From: Chthoniobacterales bacterium
GTDB lineage: Bacteria; Verrucomicrobiota; Verrucomicrobiia; Chthoniobacterales; UBA6821
Direction: 5' to 3'
Length of the DNA: 33,588 nt
Assembly (NCBI GenBank): GCA_026461395.1
Contig: JAPJNA010000030.1
Span: forward strand, 1 to 33,588
Made by a program: the position numbers and the translations under genes. This document shows positions 20,788 to 26,962 of the stretch, in pieces (position 1 is the stretch's first letter; each line of letters begins with the position of its first letter). Under the pieces are notes generated by a model that was not told the DNA's origin, ran no database searches, and worked only from the letters and a program-made list of their open reading frames with translations.

Positions 20788-21015
20788 TCAGATCTCGTAA
20801 CGTTGCTGCAAGTAAGCAAACCGTCCATCAGGACTCCTTAAGTTCAGACGTCCTGTCCACTTGTGGATAAAGGAGAGCTTTTTAGATGTCGTAGAAATTC
20901 CTAGTTCATCGATAAGAAGTGTCTCCACAAGAAACGACAGGCTGATATTCTTCATGAGGGCCAGTTCTTTGGCTCGTTCTAGAATTATTGAATCAATTGT
21001 CAGGTCGATATTCAT
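20788..21015 (-). CDS. DUF6364-like small ribbon-helix-helix (antitoxin-type) protein
   Basis: The 75-residue product starts MNIDLTIDSIILERAKELALM, then SLSFLVETLL. This is the pattern of DUF6364 proteins: a beta-strand then two helices, as in ribbon-helix-helix antitoxins. The C-terminal stretch ending YLQQRYEI also fits that family, whose members usually end in a similar Tyr-containing helix. Such genes normally precede a PIN-domain toxin. Here only 142 bp with no coding signal lies downstream before mrdA, so it looks orphaned. A GCGCAGAG octamer array lies 20 bp upstream. DNA binding is inferred from family knowledge; the alternative is a degraded toxin-antitoxin locus. Confidence 0.62.
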   Translation of the reverse strand: MNIDLTIDSIILERAKELALMKNISLSFLVETLLIDELGISTTSKKLSFIHKWTGRLNLRSPDGRFAYLQQRYEI

Positions 21016-21034
21016 TTCTATTCCAATTTAGTAT

Positions 21035-21058
21035 CTCTGCGCCTCTGCGTCTCCGCGC
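21035..21058 (-). repeat. GCGCAGAG-family octamer array, three units
   Basis: The plus strand reads CTCTGCGC, CTCTGCGT and CTCCGCGC in tandem, which is GCGCAGAG-like on the minus strand. It sits between the small ORF downstream of lexA and the DUF6364-like gene. Confidence 0.75.
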
Positions 21059-21071
21059 GAAATAAAATTTC

Positions 21072-21290
21072 TTACCTCCGTGACTTGGAAGTCACTCCAA
21101 GGATCTCGTAAAGACGGTTTAGAATGCCTTGTGCCATCGAAGAGGAATGACGGGCCATACTGCTCGTCATCGAACGTTTTGGGGCAATGGAGGCGGATCT
21201 CTTGAGTGCAGCCCATTGCCAGAGCTCATCGGTGGATCGGATGGTGGACTTGGTGGCGGTCTTCATGGTGGTGGTTGGTGATGTTTTCAT
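21072..21290 (-). CDS. Small basic hypothetical protein directly downstream of lexA
   Basis: This 72-codon ORF starts 3 bp after the lexA stop codon on the same strand. The product is rich in Ser, Thr, Lys and Met (MKTSPTTTMKTATKSTIR). Its C-terminal half could form a helix (MAQGILNRLYEILGV). I do not recognise a family. Codon use has many C/G third positions like the neighbours. This and the tight spacing are the only support for it being real. If expressed it would be co-transcribed with lexA and hence DNA-damage inducible, which is inference. Confidence 0.42.
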   Translation of the reverse strand: MKTSPTTTMKTATKSTIRSTDELWQWAALKRSASIAPKRSMTSSMARHSSSMAQGILNRLYEILGVTSKSRR

Positions 21291-21293
21291 TGC

Positions 21294-21917
21294 TTATTGA
21301 GGAAGATGGGTACGGATCAGAGCGCGGAAGACTCCTTGGATCAGGAGTTCCCGAGCAGGAATAAGATCGGGATAGAGCGGGTTCTCAGCACGAAGGAAGG
21401 GAATACCCCCCTCCACGAGGTAGCGCTTCAGCGTCACCTCGCCGTCGATCAGGGCGGCAACGATATCGCGGTTTCGAGGTTCTGCATGCTCCAGGATCAC
21501 GACATCGCGATTCAGGATCCCAGCACCGATCATGGAGTCTCCCCTCACCTCCAGGGCGAAAGTCTTCGCATTCCGGGGAATCTTGATCGTCTCCGGATCT
21601 ACGGTAATGCAGCGATCCACATCCTGCTCCTGGCCCTCGGGGATACCGGCAGGAATCATTCCGTAAAGGGGTACTTCGAGAAGTTCCAGACGGGACTTCC
21701 TACCACCACGATCGGGCAGAATGATATTCCTCGAACGCCCTGCCTCGCGACGAATGGCCCCTTTCTTTTCCATGAGATCCAGATGACTCGCCACGGTAGC
21801 CGGGGAGCTGAATCCAAAACGGGCCATGATCTCACGCACCGAGGGAATACCTCCCCTCTCCTCCGCGCAGTCGCGGATGAAAGAGAGGATTTCGCTCTGT
21901 CGTGAGGTGAGATTCAT
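21294..21917 (-). CDS. lexA: SOS repressor LexA
   Basis: LexA represses DNA-repair genes and self-cleaves when RecA is activated. An N-terminal winged helix (LTSRQSEILSFIRD, then FSSPATVASHLDLMEKKGAIRR) is followed by an S24 peptidase domain. From the start MNLTSRQ the cleavage site is Ala90-Gly91 (MIPAGIPEG). The catalytic dyad is Ser128 (RGDSMIG) and Lys164 (VTLKRY). A start 12 nt earlier (MNFSMNLT) is possible but would place the ATG inside the upstream inverted repeat. The length from the first RQ motif also favours the downstream ATG. It is followed closely by a 72-codon ORF. Autorepression through the repeat at 21925-21956 is likely. Confidence 0.94.
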   Translation of the reverse strand: MNLTSRQSEILSFIRDCAEERGGIPSVREIMARFGFSSPATVASHLDLMEKKGAIRREAGRSRNIILPDRGGRKSRLELLEVPLYGMIPAGIPEGQEQDVDRCITVDPETIKIPRNAKTFALEVRGDSMIGAGILNRDVVILEHAEPRNRDIVAALIDGEVTLKRYLVEGGIPFLRAENPLYPDLIPARELLIQGVFRALIRTHLPQ

Positions 21918-21924
21918 GCTGAAA

Positions 21925-21956
21925 TTCATATACCGTTCATTTGTTCGGTATATGAA
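21925..21956. promoter_or_regulatory. Inverted repeat at the lexA promoter, probable LexA operator
   Basis: TTCATATACCG (21925-21935) and CGGTATATGAA (21946-21956) form a perfect 11-bp dyad around a 10-nt centre. Inside it GTTC-ATTT-GTTC is a direct repeat. The dyad lies 8-39 nt upstream of the chosen lexA ATG and includes a TATATG sequence that could be the -10 box. It does not contain a complete TGTTC-N4-GAACA, the motif I recall as described for Verrucomicrobia LexA. Confidence 0.7.
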
Positions 21957-22001
21957 ACCAAAAGGGTCTGCAAGGAGTTTTTACAAAAAAACAAACTGGG
22001 A

Positions 22002-22928
22002 TTACCTATTCAGGCCTGCCTGCTCGGCCAAGCCCTCAATCGGATTGAAGTCGGATGCATGGTAGGAACTCCGCACCAAGGGACCGCTCGCCACATGAGT
22101 GAATCCCTTCTTCCTAGCGATCTCTCCGTAGAGATTGAAGGTCTCGGGGGTGATGTATTCGATAACCGGCAGATGCTGAGGACTGGGGCGGAGATACTGG
22201 CCCATGGTGAGCACGCTGACATTAGCCTCACGCAGGTCATCCATGGCCTGGAAGATCTCGTTCTCCTCCTCGCCAAGACCAAGCATGATACCGCTCTTGG
22301 TCACCATTTTTTGATCACGTGAATCGGCAAGAGCGCGGGCGCGCTTAAGGAAATCCAGCGAGAGGCGGTACTTTGCCCGGGAGCGAACCATCGGAGTGAG
22401 ACGCTCCACAGTCTCGAGGTTATGATTGAAGATATGGGGAGCCGCATCGACGACAATCTGTAGGGAAGAGTCCTTGCCATTGAAATCAGGCGTCAGGATC
22501 TCAATGATGACCGAGGCATCCATGTCCCGGATCGCCTGGATCGTGCGGGCAAAATGCTCCGCGCCGCCGTCGGGAATGTCATCGCGGGCAACGGCAGTGA
22601 CAACGACGTGCTTAAGTTTCATCCGACGGACCGCCTCGGCGACCCGCTCCGGCTCATCCTCCTCCAGGGCATAGGGCTTGGCCGTGTCGACCGCACAAAA
22701 TCCGCAAGCGCGCGTGCACCGGTCTCCAGCAATCATCATGGTGGCCGTCCCACCACTCCAGCACTCCCACCGGTTCGGGCACTGGGCGCTCTCACAGACC
22801 GTATGAAGGCGGAGATCGGCGATCATCGCCTTGGTCGAGAAAAAGACAGGATTCGACGGAAGGCGTACTTTGATCCAGTCGGGCTTACGCTCCTGATGGA
22901 GAGCTGGATCGATCTTCGGAATTGCCAT
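22002..22928 (-). CDS. lipA: Lipoyl synthase
   Basis: LipA inserts two sulfurs into octanoyl groups on lipoyl domains. The 308 residues from MAIPKIDPAL carry the auxiliary-cluster cysteines C45, C50 and C56 (CESAQCPNRWEC). The radical-SAM cluster cysteines are C71, C75 and C78 (CTRACGFC). Typical later segments are MVTKSGIMLGLGE and the C-terminal PLVRSSYHASDF. The track ORF is 74 codons longer only because it reads antisense through a GxxExxY remnant and repeats, so that start is rejected. No lipB or dehydrogenase genes are nearby. Confidence 0.95.
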   Translation of the reverse strand: MAIPKIDPALHQERKPDWIKVRLPSNPVFFSTKAMIADLRLHTVCESAQCPNRWECWSGGTATMMIAGDRCTRACGFCAVDTAKPYALEEDEPERVAEAVRRMKLKHVVVTAVARDDIPDGGAEHFARTIQAIRDMDASVIIEILTPDFNGKDSSLQIVVDAAPHIFNHNLETVERLTPMVRSRAKYRLSLDFLKRARALADSRDQKMVTKSGIMLGLGEEENEIFQAMDDLREANVSVLTMGQYLRPSPQHLPVIEYITPETFNLYGEIARKKGFTHVASGPLVRSSYHASDFNPIEGLAEQAGLNR

Positions 22929-22973
22929 GGAGTGAAAGGATAAAGGAATGAAAAAGTGAACGTAGAAAAAATC

Positions 22974-22997
22974 GCGCAGAGGCGCTGAGACGCAGAG
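22974..22997 (+). repeat. GCGCAGAG-family octamer array, left side of GxxExxY remnant
   Basis: Three tandem 8-mers, GCGCAGAG, GCGCTGAG and ACGCAGAG, end 9 nt before the remnant ATG. They mirror the array at 23200-23223 in opposite orientation. Confidence 0.8.
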
Positions 22998-23006
22998 AGT
23001 ATTAAA

Positions 23007-23156
23007 ATGAGGGAAAATGAAATTGGCACCAAAATAATTGAAACTGCCATTGCGGTTCATCGGGAGCTCGGACCGGGACTCCTGGAAACCGTCTACGAAA
23101 TCGTGCTGTGCCGGGAGTTGAATGAGGCAGGACTGAAAGTGGAGAGGCAATCTTAA
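23007..23156 (+). pseudogene. Truncated GxxExxY (PDDEXK_3-like) protein
   Basis: This ORF is too short for the track: 49 codons from the ATG at 23007 to TAA at 23154-23156. It contains the family hallmark GPGLLETVYE (G-x-x-E-x-x-Y), then ELNEAGLKVERQS. Complete GxxExxY proteins run to about 120-130 residues and continue with the nuclease-like core, which is missing. The stop falls where the next strand would begin, so this looks like a 5' remnant. It is flanked by octamer arrays in inverted orientation, the sort of setting in which I recall such genes lying. The function of the full-length family is not established. Confidence 0.75.
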
Positions 23157-23199
23157 AGAGTGGCATCACGCGTTGTGTGAATGGCCTAGAAAAATAATT

Positions 23200-23223
23200 C
23201 TCTGCGCCTCCGCGCCTCTGCGG
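23200..23223 (-). repeat. GCGCAGAG-family octamer array, right side of GxxExxY remnant
   Basis: CTCTGCGC, CTCCGCGC and CTCTGCGG in tandem are the reverse orientation of the array at 22974-22997. With it they bracket the remnant gene and its 43-bp tail. The array lies about 16 bp from the end of the chorismate mutase gene. Confidence 0.8.
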
Positions 23224-23239
23224 GAGAATCAATCGAGGC

Positions 23240-23782
23240 TTATTTACCTCCCAAGGGGCTCACAGCGATCTTGGCGACATCGGGTGAGATTCCCCGATCC
23301 CGGAGCATACGCTCCGCCTCTTCGCGATCAGCCCAGTCTAGGTGAGTATGACAGACTACCTCCCACTGACGGAGCATTTCGAGGTTCAGCTTGTCCAAAC
23401 GCGGCCTGATTTCGGAGGCAAGGTCGAGGGGCTTGATCTTCGGCACATCGATACCTGAATGCCACCCGGCGATTAGTTCCTCCTGATAGCGGCGTGAGGC
23501 GGCGATCTGGGGAATGAACAACCTGATCACCTCTTCGGAGGTTAGGCCCACCTGCCTTCCGGCGACCTTCAGATCGGTCAGCATCCGTGCCTCCCGTATG
23601 CGATCGGCGACAGGAATCCCAGCCTGGCATTTGCTCCAGGCAACCTCACGTGACAACTGGAGTCTCTGGATTATGAGGGTCACCAGAGGATTGAGACGCT
23701 CATCAACGGCGGCTATCCCGCTGGTGGGAAAAGCCGCAAGCAAAAGGCAGACGCAGAGCAGGAGTAACCTGTGCAAAATCAT
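23240..23782 (-). CDS. Secreted chorismate mutase, AroQ-gamma type
   Basis: The product converts chorismate to prephenate, probably in the periplasm. From the start MILHRLLLLC the protein has 180 residues. A signal peptide covers about 1-25 (LLLLCVCLLLAAFPTSGIAA). An all-helical AroQ domain follows: LVTLIIQRLQLSREVAWSK, then GIPVADRIREARML. R40, K51 and R61 align by eye with active-site residues of the secreted mycobacterial enzyme. The later LFIPQIAASRRYQEELIAGW segment puts Gln where that enzyme has Glu. The track start 23 codons earlier would bury the signal peptide. It lies 28 bp after recR. I am fairly sure of the fold, less of activity. Confidence 0.78.
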   Translation of the reverse strand: MILHRLLLLCVCLLLAAFPTSGIAAVDERLNPLVTLIIQRLQLSREVAWSKCQAGIPVADRIREARMLTDLKVAGRQVGLTSEEVIRLFIPQIAASRRYQEELIAGWHSGIDVPKIKPLDLASEIRPRLDKLNLEMLRQWEVVCHTHLDWADREEAERMLRDRGISPDVAKIAVSPLGGK

Positions 23783-23810
23783 GAATACTGAAGGAAATCT
23801 TAAGAAAACC

Positions 23811-24446
23811 TTAAGGAAATGACTTATTGCTTCCATTGCTTCCGTAAGCACCGCGATTCGCTAGGGCACGGTGGAGCGTAATCTGATCGGCCTGATCGAC
23901 ACCGCCGCCAGCGGGTAATCCCTGTGCGATCCGCGTCACGTGGACGCCGGTGGGTGCAATCATCTCAGCCAGATAATGGGAGGTGGCCTCACCCTCGACA
24001 TCGACACCAAGAGCCAAGATCACTTCGGAGGGACGCTCATCTCCGATACGCTCAAGCAACTCACCAATCCGGAGTTGCTCAGGCCCGATGCCATCCAGAG
24101 GTGAGAGTTTCCCACCGAGAGCATGGTAACGCCCGCGAAAGACCCCAGTTCGCTCCAACGGTAGGATATCGGTAGCCGTCTCCACGACACAGAGTTCGCG
24201 TCCCGCACGAGCCTCGTCCAGGCAGAGAGAGCACTCATCAGACTCGGCGAAGAATCCGCAAAGACGGCAGGTTTTCAGACTCTCGCGAGCTTTGGAAACT
24301 GCCGCGATCAGCTGCTCGGACTTAGCGTCGGGGGAACGCATCATCCAGAGGGCGATCCGCTCGGCGCTCCGGGGACCAATCCCGGGAAGCCTCCGAAACT
24401 GGCGGACCAGTTCGCGGAAAGATTCGGGATAATCGAGATGGGACAC
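23811..24446 (-). CDS. recR: Recombination protein RecR
   Basis: RecR forms a ring clamp that works with RecF/RecO to load RecA at gaps. The start is GTG at 24446. The 211 residues contain the helix-hairpin-helix LPGIGPRSAERIA and the zinc motif CRLCGFFAESDECSLC. A Toprim domain (ELCVVETATDIL, ILALGVDVEGEAT) follows, and then the C-terminal Walker-like region VTRIAQGLPAGGGVDQAD with LHRALANR. The last residues read GSNGSN, encoded by a 9-bp tandem duplication, a tail I would not expect in RecR. A clean heptamer array lies just upstream. A dnaX or YbaB gene, its common partner, is not adjacent. Confidence 0.95.
   Translation of the reverse strand: MSHLDYPESFRELVRQFRRLPGIGPRSAERIALWMMRSPDAKSEQLIAAVSKARESLKTCRLCGFFAESDECSLCLDEARAGRELCVVETATDILPLERTGVFRGRYHALGGKLSPLDGIGPEQLRIGELLERIGDERPSEVILALGVDVEGEATSHYLAEMIAPTGVHVTRIAQGLPAGGGVDQADQITLHRALANRGAYGSNGSNKSFP
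23826..23843. repeat. Exact 9-bp tandem duplication inside the 3' end of recR
   Basis: ATTGCTTCC occurs twice in tandem (23826-23834, 23835-23843). On the recR strand it encodes Gly-Ser-Asn twice, just before the C-terminus. Confidence 0.7.
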
Positions 24447-24457
24447 GGAACGGGAAA

Positions 24458-24492
24458 AGGATGAAACCTGAAGTCTGAAACCTGAAATTGAG
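24458..24492. repeat. Heptamer tandem repeat upstream of recR
   Basis: Five consecutive 7-mers fit the pattern; AACCTGA occurs twice, separated by AGTCTGA. The array occupies most of the 61-bp gap between the dnaJ-like stop and the recR GTG, ending 12 nt before recR on its own strand. Confidence 0.75.
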
Positions 24493-24507
24493 AATAAAGA
24501 ATAATCG

Positions 24508-25467
24508 CTATCCGAGTGTGGAGAGTTTTTCCCAAAGCTCTTTCTGGTCAGGTGTCAACGATTCGGGAATTGAAATCTCAATCACCGCGTAGAAGTCCCC
24601 ACGAGCCTCCTTGCCCGGAAGCCCTCTCCCCGGAATGCGAAACTGGCGGCCATTCTTCGTGCCTGCAGGGATCTTAAGCTTAGCTCTCCCATCAGGAGTA
24701 GGAATGGTGAGTTCACCACCGAGTACCGCCTGCCAGGGAGGAACATCGGCCTCGTAATAAATATCAGATCCCTCGAAGCGGTAATCAGGGTGCTGCTGGA
24801 GCTTAACCCGTAGGTAGAGATCACCTGCCTCGCCGCGCGAACCTCCCGATCCACCCTGACCGGCAAGACGGATACGCTGCCCCTCGCGGACACCCTTCGG
24901 GATCTTGACGGTGTAAGTCTGGATGTCCGGAGAGTTCCCCTTGCGGAAAGAGATCTGACGGGTGGCCCCGTGCAGTACCTCCTCTAGCGTCACCAGGATA
25001 TCGGCCTCGACATCGCGACCACGCTGAGGAGTCTCCTCGAAATCGACTCCGCCGCCGCCGCCGCTGAATCCCCTGCCTCGCCGTGTGCCGAAGAACTGCT
25101 CGAAGAAATCGCTGTAACCCGTCCCTCCAAAGTGAAACTCCGAGGCATCGCCTCCGCCTCCATAACCACCACCAAATCCACCAGAACCAGTACCTCCACG
25201 CCCCCCACCACCACCGGGCGGGAACCCATTGCCGGCATGCTGCCAGTTGGCTCCGTATTCGTCGTACTTCTTACGCTTTTCGGGGTCGCCTAGGACCTCG
25301 TAGGCCTCATTGATCTCCTTGAACTTCTCCTCAGCGGCCTTCTTGTCCTTAGCCAGATCGGGGTGATGCTTACGGGCAAGTTTACGAAAGGCGCTCTTGA
25401 TCTCGTCAGCGGAGGAGGTCTTTGCGACTCCTAGGGTTTCGTAATAATCGCGGAACTGTGCGGCCAT
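24508..25467 (-). CDS. DnaJ/CbpA-type co-chaperone without zinc finger
   Basis: This Hsp40 protein stimulates DnaK. From the start MAAQFRDYYETLG it has 319 residues. The J-domain (1-70) has the HPD motif at 35-37. A Gly-rich linker follows (PPGGGGGRGGTGSGGF). The C-terminal substrate-binding repeats include FRKGNSPDIQTYTVKIPKG and GGELTIPTPDGRAKLKIP. The four CxxCxGxG zinc-finger motifs of DnaJ are absent, which makes it CbpA-like (class B). The track start 14 codons upstream overlaps the promoter candidate, so it is rejected. dnaK and grpE are not nearby. It is divergent from tatA. Confidence 0.93.
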   Translation of the reverse strand: MAAQFRDYYETLGVAKTSSADEIKSAFRKLARKHHPDLAKDKKAAEEKFKEINEAYEVLGDPEKRKKYDEYGANWQHAGNGFPPGGGGGRGGTGSGGFGGGYGGGGDASEFHFGGTGYSDFFEQFFGTRRGRGFSGGGGGVDFEETPQRGRDVEADILVTLEEVLHGATRQISFRKGNSPDIQTYTVKIPKGVREGQRIRLAGQGGSGGSRGEAGDLYLRVKLQQHPDYRFEGSDIYYEADVPPWQAVLGGELTIPTPDGRAKLKIPAGTKNGRQFRIPGRGLPGKEARGDFYAVIEISIPESLTPDQKELWEKLSTLG

Positions 25468-25480
25468 GGTGAGGTATTTA

Positions 25481-25509
25481 CTTCTAATCCCAATTCGGCC
25501 GCCTGACAA
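25481..25509 (-). promoter_or_regulatory. Candidate sigma70-like promoter of the dnaJ-like gene, possibly leaderless
   Basis: On the minus strand TTGTCA (25509-25504), a 17-bp spacer and TAGAAG (25486-25481) match -35 and -10 boxes 5/6 and 4/6. The -10 ends 13 nt before the ATG and no Shine-Dalgarno is visible, so the leader would be about 6 nt. Confidence 0.4.
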
Positions 25510-25605
25510 TCTCGCCGAAAAATTGATCGAATCCGCAAGCCGCTAACTCAACAAAGGACGGGACTTTTTGTTGCATGGATCGCAGGGAGTGTTAGGAGAT
25601 AGATT

Positions 25606-25956
25606 ATGCAGATGAGCGCACAAATACTCGGCACCCACCCTATTCTGGCCTTTGGTATCCCGAGTGGCCCTGACCTGATCATCCTGTTGGTGATCGTCTT
25701 GGTTCTCTTCGGCGCAAAGCGCCTGCCGGAACTCGCCCGCGGTTTCGGCCAGAGCGTGAATGAATTTAAGAAGGCAAAGGATGAGTTCGACAAGGAAGTG
25801 GCAAAACCATCCATATCTCCTGCGGCTCCAGTTGTTCCAGTCGCTCCAGTCACTCCCACGATCGTCGCATCCACTCCCGTCGCCTCCGCGGAATCCCATC
25901 CAGCCTCTCCCTCTTCGACTCCTGCTCCCATCAAGGACGAGCAGAAGCCTGCCTGA
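25606..25956 (+). CDS. tatA: Twin-arginine translocase subunit TatA
   Basis: TatA forms the pore-like assembly that exports folded proteins bearing twin-arginine signals. The 116 residues contain a short N-terminus and one membrane helix (LIILLVIVLVLFG). The hinge FGAKRLPELARGFGQS and an amphipathic helix (VNEFKKAKDEFDKEV) follow. The last 45 residues are a flexible Pro/Val/Ala/Ser-rich tail. AGGAG at 25594-25598 lies 7 nt before the ATG and fixes the start. It is one of few genes here with a good Shine-Dalgarno. tatC is not in the window. The sulfatase at the right end carries a Tat signal and is a plausible client. Confidence 0.9.
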   Translation: MQMSAQILGTHPILAFGIPSGPDLIILLVIVLVLFGAKRLPELARGFGQSVNEFKKAKDEFDKEVAKPSISPAAPVVPVAPVTPTIVASTPVASAESHPASPSSTPAPIKDEQKPA

Positions 25957-25961
25957 AGATC

Positions 25962-25997
25962 GAATCGTTAGAATCGTCAGCATCATCAGCATCGATA
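25962..25997. repeat. Four-unit nonamer tandem repeat between tatA and the EEP gene
   Basis: GAATCGTTA, GAATCGTCA and two further similar 9-mers follow without gaps, filling most of the 61-bp spacer. The period is 9 here, unlike the 7, 8, 11 and 14 seen in other spacers. Confidence 0.7.
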
Positions 25998-26017
25998 GAG
26001 AGATCTAAGACAGGTTC

Positions 26018-26962
26018 ATGAAGACGATCTCTGCGCTAGGGATCGTCTTTTGTTTTTTCAGTTCTACAGGTCCGCTCCATGCCGAAGGGACGAACGGATT
26101 CCGGATCGCCTCCTACAATGTGGAGAACTACATCACCATGCCGCGTCGGGTCGACGGCAAGCTTCGGGCTAAGGCTGGCAAGCCGGAATCCGAGCGGGAT
26201 GCGGTAGTCCGCATGATCGGATTAATCAGGCCCGATGTTCTGGGCCTGGAAGAGATGGGGGAGCCGGGGCAATTCTCAGACCTGCAAAGGCGTCTCCGCA
26301 AAGCAGGTCTTGACTTCCCCTACAGCGAGTATCTGCAGGCAGGCGATACCAGTCGTCATGTTGCACTGCTAAGCCGCACCCCGATTGTGGAGCATCATTC
26401 TCAGAATAATCTGCCGCTCAGGGTGAACGGGATGACCTTGCTCAGTCCTCGCGGTATTCTGGATGTCACGGTGGAACCCGTTCGAGGAGAGAAGATTCGT
26501 ATTCTCTGCGTCCATCTGAAGGCCAAGTTGGAAGTTGCGGAATACGATCAGGCAGACCTTCGATTAGCCGAGTCGCAGTATCTCGGGCGTTATGTGAGGG
26601 ACATCCTGCGCACGGATCCCTCGGCACGTCTTGTCATGATGGGTGACTTTAATGACACGAAGAATGAAAAAGCGATCTGGCAGATCATGGGCAAACCGGA
26701 GTGGCCAGATAGCCTGAAGGCCCTGCCCCTTGCAGACGACCGCGGGGAATTCTGGACGGAATTCTGGTCATATGCCGATGTCTACTCGCGCATTGACTAC
26801 ATTCTGGTCTCCAAGAAACTGGAGGGAGAGATTGATTCTGCTCAGTCAGGCATAGCCCGTCCGTCCTTCTGGAACGAGGCGAGCGATCATTGTCCCATCT
26901 ATCTCACACTAAGAAATCCGACGACACCGTCTCCCGCCATCACCGCCCCAACCATTCCATGA
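26018..26962 (+). CDS. Secreted endonuclease/exonuclease/phosphatase-family protein
   Basis: The 314-residue product begins with a signal peptide (about 1-22, ending PLHAEG). An EEP (DNase I-like) domain follows. Motifs in order are RIASYNVENY (metal-site Asn), GLEEMGE (Glu), VHLKAKL (His), VMMGDFNDTK (Asp/Asn), SRIDYILVS and the terminal SDHCPIYLTL (Asp-His pair). All catalytic positions appear intact, so a phosphodiesterase or nuclease working outside the cytoplasm is likely, but the substrate is unknown. Its stop overlaps the start of the TlpA-like gene (ATGA), so the two are translationally coupled. Confidence 0.85.
   Translation: MKTISALGIVFCFFSSTGPLHAEGTNGFRIASYNVENYITMPRRVDGKLRAKAGKPESERDAVVRMIGLIRPDVLGLEEMGEPGQFSDLQRRLRKAGLDFPYSEYLQAGDTSRHVALLSRTPIVEHHSQNNLPLRVNGMTLLSPRGILDVTVEPVRGEKIRILCVHLKAKLEVAEYDQADLRLAESQYLGRYVRDILRTDPSARLVMMGDFNDTKNEKAIWQIMGKPEWPDSLKALPLADDRGEFWTEFWSYADVYSRIDYILVSKKLEGEIDSAQSGIARPSFWNEASDHCPIYLTLRNPTTPSPAITAPTIP

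Noticed and set aside
22929-23150. 74-codon N-terminal extension of the lipA ORF
   Set aside because: It is read antisense through the GxxExxY remnant and an octamer array; LipA family length and motifs fit the start at 22928.
20641-25509. CRISPR-like array
   Set aside because: Repeats here are contiguous 7-9-bp units without unique spacers, and no cas gene is present.
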